From Sinonovacula constricta (Eukaryota; Mollusca; Bivalvia; Cardiida; Solecurtidae), in contig CM017558.1 of NCBI GenBank assembly GCA_007844125.1, forward strand, positions 26,617,478-26,681,477: a DNA stretch of 64,000 nucleotides, written 5' to 3'. How positions within the stretch are numbered: the stretch's first letter is position 1; each line of letters opens with the position of its first letter. Below are positions 28,024 through 36,967 of this stretch, one piece after another. A program made the translations under genes and the position numbers. The notes beneath the pieces are model-generated. The model was not told the origin of the DNA. It ran no database searches and was given only the letters and a program-made list of their open reading frames with translations.

Positions 28024-30083
28024 AATGTCCCTAATTGACACGTTACGGCTTTGGATTAATGCTTATGCGATACTCTCAGCCATATCAGCCAGTCACAATT
28101 TGACATCAATTAGCCCACCAACCAATCAAGACCGTTAATTGGCTGTACACTTGAGCGATTTGGCTTCATAAAACCTACATGGTTTTGCCTTATTGTCTTG
28201 CAGTTGATCCAGTATCACATGTATTTTGTCCTTTTGAAAATGCCTCCTTTAAACATAAATGTATTTTATAAGATAAGTTCACAGAACAATATTGATTGTT
28301 TGTGGTTATAAATAGTTTGTGGTTAGTAGAGAAAAAATTGTAAATTTTGAGCTATTTTGTATGTGTTGTTCAATTTCATCTAAAAATAGAATGATATGGT
28401 CTTCTGAAATCGATATGTTAACATTAAAAGTAGCTCTTTTTCATTATGCAGGACTTTGCAGGTCATCTTAATGTTGATTGGTAACTGTATAGTTTTTTCG
28501 TAAGAGTTGCAATGTAAATGATAAAAATAATAATTGTAAAGGAACAACGACATTGTTCTCACATTTACTGGCATTCTTCATTGCCAGTATTCTCTTGCAA
28601 ATTAACAATGACCGAGTAAAGAAACATTGTCAGGTCTTTCACTATAAACAGAACAATGGCAGATTGATAATATTGCCATTTGTATTTCAAAAAGCAGAAA
28701 AAGTCGTTTTAAAATTAAATGCTATACTAAACTCATAAATCTATTGCCGCATTTGCAATAATAGTAAGACTAGTACTTTAAATTATGGCCAGAAATAAAT
28801 ATTTTACAATGAATAAACACATTGAACGTAATGAAAAATTACTGTGTTAAGTGCCACTATGATATAAATTGGTTCCGAATATTCGAATATGATTCGAGTA
28901 CACTCAACGAATATTCAAAATATTGTTTTGGAATTCAATTTACGTGCTACTTTTTACTGATATTAAAATTAAATTCTTTATTTGACATACACACATTTAC
29001 TTAAGTTTGGCCGTCACACCAAATACCTCACTGTTTTTCGGGCTATGACCACCATTGATATATAATTTATTGATTTTGATTGGGGGGAAAAAAGGTAGGC
29101 TTTTGCCCACCCACTTTTCCCCCATAGAGCCTCTAGAAAATGCAGCCTATGCTAGAAAAAAAGCCTTTGAAATGATCAGTATTATTGTGTGTCTTGTGCT
29201 TGCATAATTTGTAATGGTGTTTAAAGGTAACCCGGTTGCTAGTTGCACTTTGCCACAATTGGTGCAGTTTTAGATCCTCCTTTAAGCAAGTAAAAGGCAT
29301 GTTTCATGGCTGTCAGGATAATGTGACACAATAGCACATCAGGTTTTACAGCATGTTATTGCACTGAAGGCAGCAATGAACTGCTCAAATAAGTGCAGTC
29401 ACCCTGGTATTAAAGTAATGTGTGTGTTACTGTATTCTTTCTGTCTGCAGGGGGAGGACAAGAAGTACCAGCCACCCTTGAACATCTCAGGACCTCTCCT
29501 GTTGATGAACCACTTCATCCAGCAGGAATATTTTCCCCGATCAGCCAAGAAAATCCTGTCGGCTTTCATGGACAAGTTATTAAGCTTTTCAATCACTTGC
29601 TTTGAATAACAGGGAATATACTTAAATGAAACATAAAAAATAATTTGCTAAAATATATTTATAGCTCAATCTTCACTAAACTTGTTCAGAATGTTTCTCT
29701 GCATGGAATCTTGGATGAGTTCGTAACTGGTTCAAGTAGAGTCAGAAAGTAGGTCACAAGGTCAAATCTTAGAAGATGCTTGTGAACACACTTCACCAAT
29801 GATTTTTAAAGTAAATAACTCTTAATTACTTGATGTCAGATTTGAGCCTATTAAAAGCCTGTGTCATCAGGTGAGCGATTAAGGGCCATCATGGCCCTCT
29901 TGTTATCAATAATATCTTCGGTTTTGCCATAATGACAAGAACTACAATTATGCTGTTTTTATATATACATATCAAACAGAAGCTGCTATCACTTATGTCT
30001 TCTTTTTTTGCAGATCCCATCCATCTCTGGTCCAATGTGATGAACTCCGAAATAAAATCCTTCAGACTCTGTATAACTGCTGA
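7639..30083 (+). CDS. 3' part of a multi-exon gene, unrecognised protein (exons at 7639, 11852, 14496, 25218, 29451, 30014)
   Basis: Six exons on the plus strand join into one open frame: 7639-7731, 11852-11893, 14496-14556, 25218-25309, 29451-29575 and 30014-30083. Every boundary is AG/GT and intron phases (0, 0, 1, 0, 2) all agree, so the chain is well supported. It gives about 160 residues ending at TGA 30081-30083. The protein is rich in leucine and amphipathic helices, for example DDLLKELLKAGNDYTGPLVA and ISGPLLLMNHFIQQEY, with no membrane segment or known catalytic motif. An alpha-solenoid (HEAT or ARM-like) C-terminus is a guess. I do not recognise the family. The start codon is not in the window or not found. 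Two of the five introns are filled by satellites that touch the splice sites. ATTAAA at 30201-30206 is a possible poly(A) signal. Confidence 0.8.
7732..7806 (+). repeat. Short degenerate repeats (about 19-22 bp) leading into the 56-bp satellite
   Basis: Four imperfect units of the form 'aggggtaagtgggagatggt' run from the exon end at 7729 to 7806. The first contains the real splice donor. The same short unit reappears once at the far end of the satellite (about 11198-11215, 'gatggtataggaataagcg'). Confidence 0.8.
7807..11200 (+). repeat. 56-bp satellite, about 60 tandem copies
   Basis: The period is exactly 56 bp (for example 'aaccag' at 8161 and 8217). The unit has three parts: 'aggaggtaagtcagaacca', a variable trinucleotide zone (gcaagtgag, gctagtgag or ggatgtgag), and 'atgttatattttctgttaga' followed by 'gatagtac'. 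Main variants are GTAAGT versus GTATGT and TACAGG versus TATAGG versus TGTAGG. Indels are rare (one single-base loss near 9180). Near-identity of copies suggests recent expansion or homogenisation. The array lies wholly in the intron between exons a and b. No frame is open over long distance. Confidence 0.97.
11201..11851 (+). other. Intron remainder before exon b
   Basis: Unique-looking AT-rich intron sequence between the satellite and the acceptor at 11851. Short minus-strand open frames have no supporting splice signals. Nothing else is recognised. Confidence 0.6.
11852..11893 (+). CDS. Exon b of the plus-strand gene
   Basis: A 42-nt exon with acceptor 'atatttgtttcag' and donor 'gtaagtgtc', encoding DITDTERVIGTLVR, phase 0 on both sides. 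A small exon, but both sites are close to consensus and the frame agrees with its neighbours. Confidence 0.8.
11894..14495 (+). other. Intron with repeat fragments
   Basis: A 2.6-kb intron. About 12436-12660 begins 'cccacctgagctattcat' and resembles the 5' part of another tandem-core dispersed element. About 13310-13760 carries 'aggtcaatagagccaatgac'-type repeats. The open frame at 13308-13574 lies inside that repeat and is not convincing as a gene. The rest is AT-rich and unremarkable. Confidence 0.5.
12870..12995 (-). mobile_element. Possible tRNA-derived SINE fragment
   Basis: Read on the minus strand, 'tagtggtaggc' resembles a pol III A box and 'gggtttaatccc' about 40 nt later resembles a B box. 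Stems are imperfect, so it is a decayed SINE head rather than a tRNA gene. Confidence 0.35.
14496..14556 (+). CDS. Exon c of the plus-strand gene
   Basis: Acceptor 'tggtttctcttcag', donor 'gtaggg'. It encodes ISTVLTGSDTQGQKKVFNCS plus the first base of an Asp codon, which is completed by the first two bases of the exon at 25218. That phase-1 match across a 10.7-kb intron is strong evidence that both exons belong together. Confidence 0.8.
14557..15119 (+). other. Start of the 10.7-kb intron
   Basis: AT-rich intron. 14780-14950 includes a partial core unit of the tandem-core element ('catgtggggtcaaacaagta'). No exon was seen. Confidence 0.5.
15120..15452 (+). repeat. Dispersed repeat, copy 2, left part
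   Basis: Two tandem modules with 'aaggtagagctttgaaac' and 'aaaattatgcccc', matching 1-240. The repeat is interrupted at 15452/15453 by the tandem-core element and resumes at 17132. Confidence 0.8.
15453..17131 (+). mobile_element. Tandem-core dispersed element (about ten 145-bp units), pearl/HINE-like
   Basis: Starts AGCTCACCTGAGCACAACGT, whose GAGCACAACGTGCTC can fold. It ends with the hairpin GGGCCATCATGGCCC then TCTTG. Between lie about ten diverged ~145-bp units marked by 'aatcttcaccaaacttggtc', 'tgaaatcttggatgagttc' and 'ggggtcaaaaagtaggtcac'. There is no transposase-like frame, so it is non-autonomous. Tandem core plus 3' hairpin recalls the bivalve pearl/HINE (Helitron-related) elements. 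That is a comparison of layout, not a sequence match. Confidence 0.75.
17132..17580 (+). repeat. Dispersed repeat, copy 2, right part
   Basis: Resumes the copy interrupted at 15452 with 'gtcgttttctcagttaccat' and continues through modules shared with 200-600 ('ctaagaaccatggccctacc', 'aggatttcatc', 'aatctaaacataaa'). Confidence 0.8.
17581..18489 (+). other. Intron sequence before the 36-bp satellite
   Basis: AT-rich intron. The open frames at 18020-18292 and 18216-18422 lack coding character or splice context. A very degenerate first unit of the satellite may begin at about 18463. Confidence 0.5.
18490..18690 (+). repeat. Diverged leading units of the 36-bp satellite
   Basis: About five 36-bp units of a separate subtype, 'acgacactctgagtgttgga' followed by 'tgttgctgtgttgctg'. 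Period and phase agree with the main array, so this is the older edge of the same satellite. Its 'gacgacac' is closer to the downstream exon start ACGACCTG than the main unit is. Confidence 0.9.
18691..24965 (+). repeat. 36-bp satellite, about 175 tandem copies
   Basis: The unit is 'gatgacactgtgacagttga' plus 'ctgttaatatgctgca', 36 bp, with a PstI-type CTGCAG at each junction. Recurrent variants are an extra 'atgaaag' (near 18890, 20587, 22313, 22460, 22862, 23013, 24713, 24865), a 35-bp unit with 'gcagttacactg' concentrated at 20980-22100, and point changes such as CTACAG, GTTGCAG, CCGTTAAT. Plus-strand frames all contain a stop per unit. Two minus-strand frames stay open because 36 is divisible by three, giving 12-residue repeats (CHSVICSILTVN or SQCHLQHINSQL). 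Those are by-products of the period. The array lies in the intron between exons c and d. Confidence 0.97.
24966..25217 (+). repeat. Degenerate trailing units of the 36-bp satellite, reaching the splice acceptor
   Basis: Diverged units such as 'gcagatgatgttgctatgtt' and 'cagacaacactgtgacggta' continue to the acceptor of exon d. The last junction CAG ends at 25181 and the real acceptor CAG ends at 25217, exactly 36 bp apart. The pyrimidine tract of the functional acceptor ('gttattgtttttcag') lies inside this final unit. Confidence 0.85.
25218..25309 (+). CDS. Exon d of the plus-strand gene
   Basis: Acceptor 'gttattgtttttcag', donor 'gtcagg' (weaker than consensus). It encodes (D)DLLKELLKAGNDYTGPLV through FLVQIGLLK. 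Phase 1 entry completes the Asp codon begun in exon c, and phase 0 exit matches exon e. Higher G+C and leucine-rich helical content contrast with the flanking AT-rich intron. Confidence 0.88.
25310..26280 (+). other. Intron sequence, no feature recognised
   Basis: AT-rich intron with short accidental open frames (for example 25966-26187). A short ATC-rich run is at 25318-25400. Nothing else can be supported. Confidence 0.5.
26281..26700 (+). mobile_element. Related SINE-like fragments
   Basis: 'ggcataatggtagagtcagc' at about 26566 resembles a tRNA D-arm/A box. The motif 'gaacttaatgtgggaaggtc' near 26633 is echoed at about 26309 ('gaactttagtgtggggaggt'), so two copies of the same short interspersed repeat lie here. 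Ends are unclear. Confidence 0.45.
26701..26935 (+). mobile_element. tRNA-derived SINE
   Basis: A tRNA-like head: A box 'tagctcaagcggtagagcg' at 26713-26731 and B box 'gagttcaaaccctgg' at 26756-26770, with spacing as in a tRNA. It is followed by an unrelated body to about 26935. The acceptor stem is not paired, so this is a SINE rather than a tRNA gene. It sits in the intron between exons d and e. Confidence 0.7.
26936..29450 (+). other. Intron sequence before exon e
   Basis: AT-rich intron with an AT dinucleotide run at 27986-28022 and a G-run/C-run hairpin at 29083-29123 ('ggggggaaaaaagg' pairing with 'cttttccccc'). Open frames such as 27664-27990 have no splice or codon support. Confidence 0.5.
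29451..29575 (+). CDS. Exon e of the plus-strand gene
   Basis: Acceptor 'tctttctgtctgcag'. It encodes GEDKKYQPPLNISGPLLLMN through SAKKILSAFMD plus two bases of a Lys codon. The donor is the weak 'gttatt' at 29576, chosen because it joins exon f in frame. If unspliced, the frame stops at 29607 with SFSITCFE, which may be an alternative end. Confidence 0.8.
29576..30013 (+). repeat. Last intron, with a fragment of the tandem-core element
   Basis: 29650-29905 matches the core and 3' end of the tandem-core element ('ttcactaaacttgttcagaa', then GGGCCATCATGGCCC and TCTTG at 29884-29905). The rest is AT-rich intron with a good pyrimidine tract before 30013. Confidence 0.7.
30014..30083 (+). CDS. 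Terminal exon f of the plus-strand gene
   Basis: Acceptor 'cttctttttttgcag'. The first base completes a Lys codon and the frame reads SHPSLVQCDELRNKILQTLY then NC and TGA at 30081-30083. The charged, helical content continues the style of exon e, supporting a real C-terminus. Confidence 0.72.
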
Positions 30084-30540
30084 CAGTGCATTGGTTTAGT
30101 TATTGAAACTATAATGATGTGTGTCATAGCAAAACAACAACTATTGCTTGAGACTCTTATGTAGCTAGATCTCCGATGATTTTGTTGGATATTGACTAAG
30201 ATTAAAACTAACACTTTCTGTGCAACACCTGCTGGTGAGAATGGTGAATGTAGTTGTGTTTTAAATGGGATGATGATCTGATCTACCTGCAAGATTATAT
30301 ATGTGTATCATTTTTCCTTCCAATAGTCCAGTGTTGGCCTTCATTAAGAACTCATTGATATCCCACACAATGTTTTTTTTTAATAATCGTTCGTTAATTG
30401 CCTTGCCTTTACTCCACCCTCTTATTGTTTTAATTTGCTTGTATTTAGCCAATCAACCTATGGATGGCTTAATGGTCCAGAAGAGCTTAATGGAATTGGG
30501 TGGAATGAAAGGCGAATCATCTGATTTTATCACGTGACAA
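30084..30540 (+). other. Probable 3' UTR and downstream spacer
   Basis: Follows the stop codon. ATTAAA at 30201-30206 is the first plausible poly(A) signal. Open frames on both strands (30062-30292 minus, 30301-30537 plus) overlap the UTR and are not supported. Confidence 0.45.
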
Positions 30541-31420
30541 TTCAATTCTATTCTATTCTTTATTAGTCATAAACATAAAGTTCATTGCCATACATAAGGC
30601 GTCACAAAAAACATTTATACATGTAATGAGAAAGTATGACCTTATTAAAATCTGGAAAGAATACTACAGAAAACGGATCACAAATAAACATAGTTAACTA
30701 TGATGTTTTAAAACATCTATCTAATCTATAAGAGTAATAAAACATACCTAGAAAACAACACTGACTACCTACAGTATTGACATTGAAACTTTTAATAAAA
30801 GTTCCATAAAGAGAAATATTTTCATTTTTTATTGACTACAACATCGATTCACGTTACTTAAATGCAAGATATACAAACTTTGCTAATCTTTTTACAATTC
30901 CTGTTTGTGTGTTTTGCAATTAAGATCTTAATTTTGTAAGTGTTGGCCTAGAACAATAATACCGTGGTAAAAGCAGGCTTCTTAGCTCTTTATATAATGG
31001 ACACACGAGAACAAAGTGATACTCGCTCTCTATAGCATTTAAGTTGCAAAATATACATTTTCTGTAATGTCTACCCGTATTATTATATCGCCCCTCTTCA
31101 ATTGCCAAACTAAGAGCAGAACATCTTAAACGAGACAGAGCTCTACTATGTCGAGGATTTTCAACTTTTAACAAATAAGGTTCCAATTGGAAGCATGTTT
31201 TAAAAGTACAATATGTATTTAGTTTGATGCAATTTTCGATGGAATATACCCAACACTGATTATGTTGATCATATATTCGCTGAATTATGTAGTTAAATTG
31301 TTGGGTGCATAACGTACCCTGTGTGAAAAGATAGGATAAGCCAAGGTTATTAGTAAGTGTCTTCATGTTAAACAATTGTTTGATAATGCTGATAAAATAT
31401 TTGAAGTCTTTGTCTGTATA
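30541..31420 (-). mobile_element. 5'-truncated LINE, ORF2 C-terminus and 3' tail
   Basis: The minus-strand open frame runs from about 31420 to 30920 without a stop. It holds SRLRCSALSLAIEEGRYNNT then CIFCNLNAIESEYHFVLVCP, the Cys-x2-Cys...His-x4-Cys zinc-ribbon-like motif found at the C-terminus of many LINE ORF2 proteins. It is followed by an AT-rich 3' UTR and a tail of AATAG-type repeats (30541-30560 on the plus strand as 'ttcaattctattctattc'). It is truncated at the 5' side exactly where the 53-bp satellite begins. The clade (CR1, Jockey or I type) cannot be fixed. Confidence 0.8.
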
Positions 31421-31425
31421 AGTTG

Positions 31426-32600
31426 AAATCCCTGATCGACCGATTGTTCTCGCCTTTTACCAGTCCTTTCTAAGTCTATCTTCCCTGATCGGCCGATTGT
31501 CTTCATCTTTTAAAAGTACTTTCTAGGTCTATCTTCCCTGATCGGTCGATTGTTCTTGCCTTTTATCAGTACTTTTTAGGTCTATCTTCCCTGATTGGCC
31601 AATTGTTCTCACCTGTTACCAGTACTTTCTAGGTCTATCTTCCCTGATCGCCTGATTGTTCTTGCCTTTTAACAGTACTTTCTAGGTCTGCCTTCCCTGA
31701 TCGGCCGATTCTTCTTGCCTTTTACCAGTACTTTCTTGATCACATTCCCTGATCGACTGATTGTTCCTGCCTTTTACCAGTACTTTCTAGGTCTTTCTTC
31801 CCTGATCAGCCGATTGTTCCTGCCTTTTCCCAGTACTTTCTATGTCTCTTTATCCCTGATTGGTTAATTGTTTTCGCCTTTTATCGGTACTTTCTAGGTC
31901 TGTTATCTCTGATCGGTCGATTGTTCTCGCCTTTTACCAGTACTTTCTATATGATATCTGTTATCCCTGATCGTTCGATTGTTCTTGACTTTTAACAGTA
32001 CTTTCTAGGTCTACCTTCCCTGATCAGCCGAATGTTCTCGCCTTTTTCCAGTACTTTTGTAGGTCTCTTATCCCTGATTGGTTAATTGTTTTCGCCTTTT
32101 ACCGGTACTTTCTAGGTCTACCTTCCCTGATTAGCCGATTGTTCTCGCCTATCCCCAGTACTTTTTAGGTCTCTTATCCCTGATTGGTTAATTGTTCTCG
32201 CCTTTTACTGGTACTTTCTAGGTCTATCTCCCCTTATCTTCCGTGATAGGTCAAATTTTCTCACCTTTTACCAATACTTTCTAGGTCTATCTCCCCTTAT
32301 CTTCCGTGATAGGTCAAATTTTCTCACCTTTTACCAATACTTTCTAGGTCTATCTCCCCTTATCTTCCGTGATAGGTCAAATTTTCTCACCTTTTACCAA
32401 TACTTTCTAGGTCTATCTCCCCTTATCGGCTGATTGTTCTCGCCTTTTACCAGTATTTTTTAGTTCTGTTATCCCTGATTGGCCAATTGTTCTCGCCTTT
32501 TACCAGTATTTTTTAGTTCTGTTATCCCTGATTGGCCAATTGTTCTCGCCTTTTACCTGTATTTTTAGGTCAATGTTCCCTGATCGGCTAATTTTTAAAC
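31426..32600 (+). repeat. 53-bp satellite, about 20 copies
   Basis: The unit has three parts: 'ccctgatcggccgattgttc', 'tcgccttttaccagtacttt' and 'ctaggtctatctt'. The core ATCGGCCGAT is a perfect palindrome in the best copies. Copies are more diverged than in the 56- or 36-bp arrays, with one exception: 32221-32409 holds three identical 63-bp copies that carry an extra 'cttatcttcc'-like segment. No coding capacity. Confidence 0.92.
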
Positions 32601-32824
32601 CTGATCTTGCTCCAGTATACCATATCCATTAGTGTTTACCTTTATTGTTTAGTTGACCGAGCATCCGACTCCAATGTCGTCCATGGTTTTGTACAGGTCT
32701 CATAGTAGGAACAACATTCCCTAACAAATAAACAAGTAGCGAAAGAGTTTTTCAGTTAAAATGAAATACATAATGCCGAGGAACATAATCATAATTATAC
32801 TAATCATATCTACTAATACTGATT

Positions 32825-32930
32825 GTAAGGTCGATGCCAGGATGGGTCCCCGACCTGCCTCCACCTAGGACGGGGATAATAAAAGTTAAAAAAATAAATA
32901 AAAAAACAACAACAACAAAAAAAACATAAT
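32825..32930 (+). mobile_element. Small retroposon 3' end with A-rich tail
   Basis: A compact GC-rich segment able to pair GGTCG with CGACC is followed directly by about 50 nt of A-rich sequence (taaaagttaaaaaaataaat and onward). Typical of a SINE or LINE tail. No A/B boxes were seen. Confidence 0.45.
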
Positions 32931-33480
32931 CATATTTAATGAAAATTTAAATTGAATACAAGTTAAAGATGAGCTCTGAAATGGACGTTGAAAGTGAAAA
33001 TCTTTATCATATATCTGTATGTTTATTTAACGAAGTCATACACTCAATTCATGCACACACACAAATATATTTGTCGTTTATAACAGAGGCCTTCGACAAC
33101 AATGCGAATGCATATTATGTAATGAAAGCATGAATTAAGATGATAATGGTAAGACAATAAGGATTATCAACAGAACATTTCTGTAATATATGATGAATGT
33201 TGATTTAAATAAAAATCAAGTACCACATGTACCAATAAACATGTCGCTGCATGTGTACTTATATATTGTTTCCATATTAGATGATCGGCCCATTGAACGA
33301 AAGAGCGTGACATCAGCGACAATGTCATCAACTTTTAACAAAATGGCTGACAGAAATGAATGTAAAAATCCAATCCACAGTTCCATTCAAATAGACCAAC
33401 TAAGATAATGTTTTTATAAAATGTTTTCTTACATCGAAGGTTATTTTCCATGACACAATATATTTTATAAACATAATATA

Positions 33481-33605
33481 GAGAAGACTGGACTGAGTGC
33501 TGGAAACAGACTCTAGCTTAAAAAATAGCTGCTTCCAGGCCTACAGTCCCTAGGAGCTGTTCCTGTGCCAGCGGACCAACTATCAGCACCCAGTTCAGCT
33601 TCTCC
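33481..33605. repeat. Imperfect inverted repeat (hairpin)
   Basis: The left arm 'gagaagactggactgagtgc' pairs with the complement of the right arm ending 'cacccagttcagcttctcc'. Arms of about 25 nt enclose about 75 nt. May be a miniature transposon remnant. No target duplication is clear. Confidence 0.5.
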
Positions 33606-34085
33606 AACTATTACTGTCTAAACAATTTCCACGCTGTTTAAGTCTTATAAAACTTTTTCTAATACTCAGAAACTTTGGCTATTTACTTGAGAAAAAACAA
33701 CAACACGGTCTATTTCATTTGCAGATATGTTACCTTGAGGAAATGTCAACGTACCCAAAGTATCATGTGATGGCCTTTGTATGAGATGATCGTGGTGTTG
33801 TGTTTTGTTTTTCAATTTACTCTTTTGTAATATTTACCTTTATTACAAAAATATTTGAACATTCCCATATAGTCTTAATTCACTTGTCGTGCTAATGTTT
33901 TTTGTTGTTTTTTGTCAAAACCAAATGTCTGCACCTTGAAATTTGGAGTGTCCTGTTTTTGTCATGCAAACAGGCAGTACACGTATGCAATGATCCAAGA
34001 TAAAATTGGCTTTCAGTGCTTGTAAATACAACTTAGCAGTCTCTTAAGTAATGAATTAGCAACTACCCTTAATTAAAACTGCTAC

Positions 34086-34894
34086 TAACAATGCCAATCG
34101 GAACTCCCCGGGTAATTCCGTCGTCGAGACAATCATCCCTCAGATGTATCTGGTGCAATAATACTTAATGAAATCACGATCGTTTCGTTCGCCGGAAGTC
34201 GGAAGAAGCATATGCCTAAGTAGTTCGCGCAAAACATACACGCTGCCATCGTTTGACAGCAGCGTGTCTGCTGCGCTGGATAAATTAAAATCGGATGATT
34301 TAAATTGAAAGCCGCCACAAATTGAAGCTTTACTGACATCGTACTGTTGTGAGCTGTCACCCGAGCTGCCATCTTTGTTTTGACGTCTGTCTCAAAAGAA
34401 GTCCCATTTAGGGAAATGGCCGAGGTGATCCGACTACCTACATTCATCCTAGAGCAATCGGAACTCCTCGGGTAATTCCGTCCTCGGGACACTCATCCCT
34501 CGGATGTATCTGGTGCAATAATACTTAATGAAATCACGATCGTTTTGTTCGCCGGAAGGCGGAAGAAGAATATGCCTAAGTAGTTCGTACAAAACATACA
34601 CAGCCATCGTTTGACAGCTGCGTGTCTGCTGCGCTGGGTAAATTAAAATAGGATGATTTAAATTTGAAGCCGCCGCAAATTGAAGTTTTACTGGTTCGTA
34701 CTATAGTGAGCTGTCATCCGAGCTGCCATCTTTGTTTTAACGTCTGTCAAAAAAGAAGTCCCATTTTGGAAAGTGGCCGAGGTAATCCGACTACCTACAT
34801 ACATCCGATAGATGATTCGTGAATTATCCGAGGTGTTCCGATTGATCCGAGAGATGATTTGGAATTATCCGAGGTGTTCCGATTGTAACAATGC
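34086..34894. mobile_element. Miniature inverted-repeat transposon with 9-bp target duplication
   Basis: The body 34095-34885 starts CAATCGGAACTCCCCGGGTA and ends with the inverted form ('tatccgaggtgttccgattg'). The flanks are identical 9-mers, TAACAATGC, at 34086-34094 and 34886-34894. The left module is present twice in tandem (34095 and 34455, 360 bp apart, well conserved). The right terminus is also doubled (34821-34844 and 34861-34885). A 9-bp duplication fits Mutator-like (or Merlin-like) elements. No transposase is encoded. The minus-strand frame 34492-34133 (119 codons, beginning in the copy junction) is probably accidental. Confidence 0.88.
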
Positions 34895-36600
34895 CTCCAG
34901 CCAGATCCCGGGTGGCTGCTAACTGCCAGCGTATGTTTGCCATGTACTTTTAACTTTCATTTGTTCTATGCAAATGCACGGACAGAAAACCAGAAAGGTA
35001 ACTTGATAATGCTGAAACTGCCCAAATAGGCGTAATGAGAATAGTAAAATAATCTGAAAACTGTATGCCCAACTAGGCGAAGCCTGCATCATGTATGTTC
35101 AGTCTATAACCGTATGCCCTATTAGGCTAACAATTTATGCTGAAATAGTCTAAAAATGCATGCCTAACAAGGCTAAAACTGTATGCTTATATATTTTAAG
35201 AGACTGTATGCAAGAATAGGCTCCAATATATTTAGGTTTAAATACTAAACCCATATCAGTATGTACCTAGATAAAACTGCCACCTAGATAAAACTGCCAC
35301 CTAGATAAAACTGCCATTTAGATAAAACTGCCACCTAGATAAAACTGCCACCTAGATAAAACTGCCGGTTAGTCAAAATCAAAAACATTACCTTCGGACG
35401 AATAGGACAGAATCAAGGCCGACGGCACAGACGGATCGCCTACCTTGTCTAGATTGTCCGCTCCGTCCAGTCCTCCCGACGGACTTGTTTAGATATCGGC
35501 ATAAGTTAACACAAAAACAAAACGAATGATTCTACAGAACAAATTATTTTACAACAAACATACAATACGACCGAATCAAAGCTACATTAAAACTTTGCCG
35601 AAAGGAAATAGATAAAAAAAATACCCGAAAGCCAAATAATTAAAATTCCCTCTTCACAAATACTAATAACCATTGCATCGACTGAAAAATAAATAAATAC
35701 TTAACCTCGATTAAATTCACATAAGAAAAGAAATAGACGCTCTACATTACAAAAAGATTATAGACAACAACAAAGCCTCGTGAATGCAAACTACGTATCA
35801 ATTCAATATCTCGCTCAGTTTAAACCATCAACGCAATTCAAGTTAGTATCAATAAAAGTAAACACCGATGCAACCTTTAAGCGGTATATCGCCAATCTAA
35901 AACATCCTTTAACTAATAAGTAAATTTAAACAAATTCTTGAGACAAAATGATTTTCGCTTGCAATCCTACCAATGCTGGACTGAAAAGGAAGTATCTAAG
36001 GCCGTGCATACATAGACTGTATCCTGTGCCATACATATACCGCGGCTCTAATCAGCTATGCATCGACAAAAAGTAAACAGCATCAATTCGACCTCAAATA
36101 ATAATAGCTCTAGCGCTTACCGTTTTTGTTAGACAGTACAAATGTACTTAAAGGCATCTCGAAAGGAATGTGGTATCCCACTGAGCCAGGCCCCGGTCTG
36201 CTGTGACCAGACCTGCTAATTGCTGGTCATCACTGCAGGGGGTCTTTAGCCAACATAGTACTAATCTGTCACAGTAAAATCTCTGATGGGTTAATGCATA
36301 ACTAAATTACCTGCTAGTATGGAAGTGAGACAGTAGGCTAGTTTAACACAAAGCCATAAACATTAATGTTAGTGATAATGTGGGTTGTTTACTGTATGAT
36401 CCCTTACATATTCTTTATTGCATTAATTACTAGGTGTCAATTTAGTAACTGCATGATAATGTATTTATTTCATAGCTAAATATTTGATTTTGAAAATACA
36501 TGAGAGATACAAGTTTTAGTATTCAAAATGACTTAAAATGAGTCTGAGAGACATTATTCTGACAATGAATGACTTTTTAAATTGCTTTTGTTAGAAACGT
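34895..36600. repeat. Short-repeat region and spacer
   Basis: 35020-35200 holds four scattered near-palindromes of the form GCC(C/T)A-N-(T/A)AGGC. 35263-35375 is a 17-bp tandem, 'ctagataaaactgccac', six copies. The remainder to 36600 is A-rich without a supported gene. Confidence 0.7.
35263..35375 (+). repeat. 17-bp tandem repeat, six copies
   Basis: The unit CTAGATAAAACTGCCAC repeats with exact 17-bp spacing (35284, 35301 and onward). One copy has 'atttagat' in place of 'acctagat'. Confidence 0.92.
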
Positions 36601-36780
36601 TTCGTTACATTTTACAAATAAAAAAAAAAATAATATAACTTAAAATATATATGAGAACTAAAAGAATGAAAGAAAGAAAGAAATAACAAAATGTATAAGA
36701 AATAACAAAATCAACCAACAAAGTAAGAAAGAAAACAAAGATATATATATATATATTTGATTTTTTTACTTTTAAATTTT
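36600..36780. repeat. Low-complexity A-rich, GAAA and AT runs
   Basis: Consecutive A-run, 'gaaagaaagaaagaaa' and an AT dinucleotide run (about 36740-36757). The minus-strand open frame here is a translation of these runs. Confidence 0.8.
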
Positions 36781-36967
36781 GTTTAGTAAAATGACAATCG
36801 GAATATATGTGTATGTTAGAAAAACGACTAATAATGGTGAAAAAACAAATTCTAACGACAAAGGGAAAAAAAATGTATTTATCACTACAATCGTAACAAC
36901 TCGGCCATTTCCGTCCTTTCGTCGAGGGCGAAATTTCAGTGTTACACCGGTTCAATGTAAACAATCA

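Larger units (their letters stand above)
32601..34085. other. Spacer with a small retroposon tail and a hairpin
   Basis: AT-rich. 32825-32930 reads 'ggtcgatgccaggatgggtc', a G+C-rich segment ending GACGGGG and then a long A-rich tail, like the end of a small retroposon. 33481-33605 is an imperfect hairpin. The open frame at 33190-33408 has no support. Confidence 0.45.

Noticed and set aside
34133..34492. 119-codon minus-strand frame across the 34-kb miniature transposon
   Set aside because: It spans the junction of two tandem copies of a non-coding module, and the second copy does not keep the frame open.
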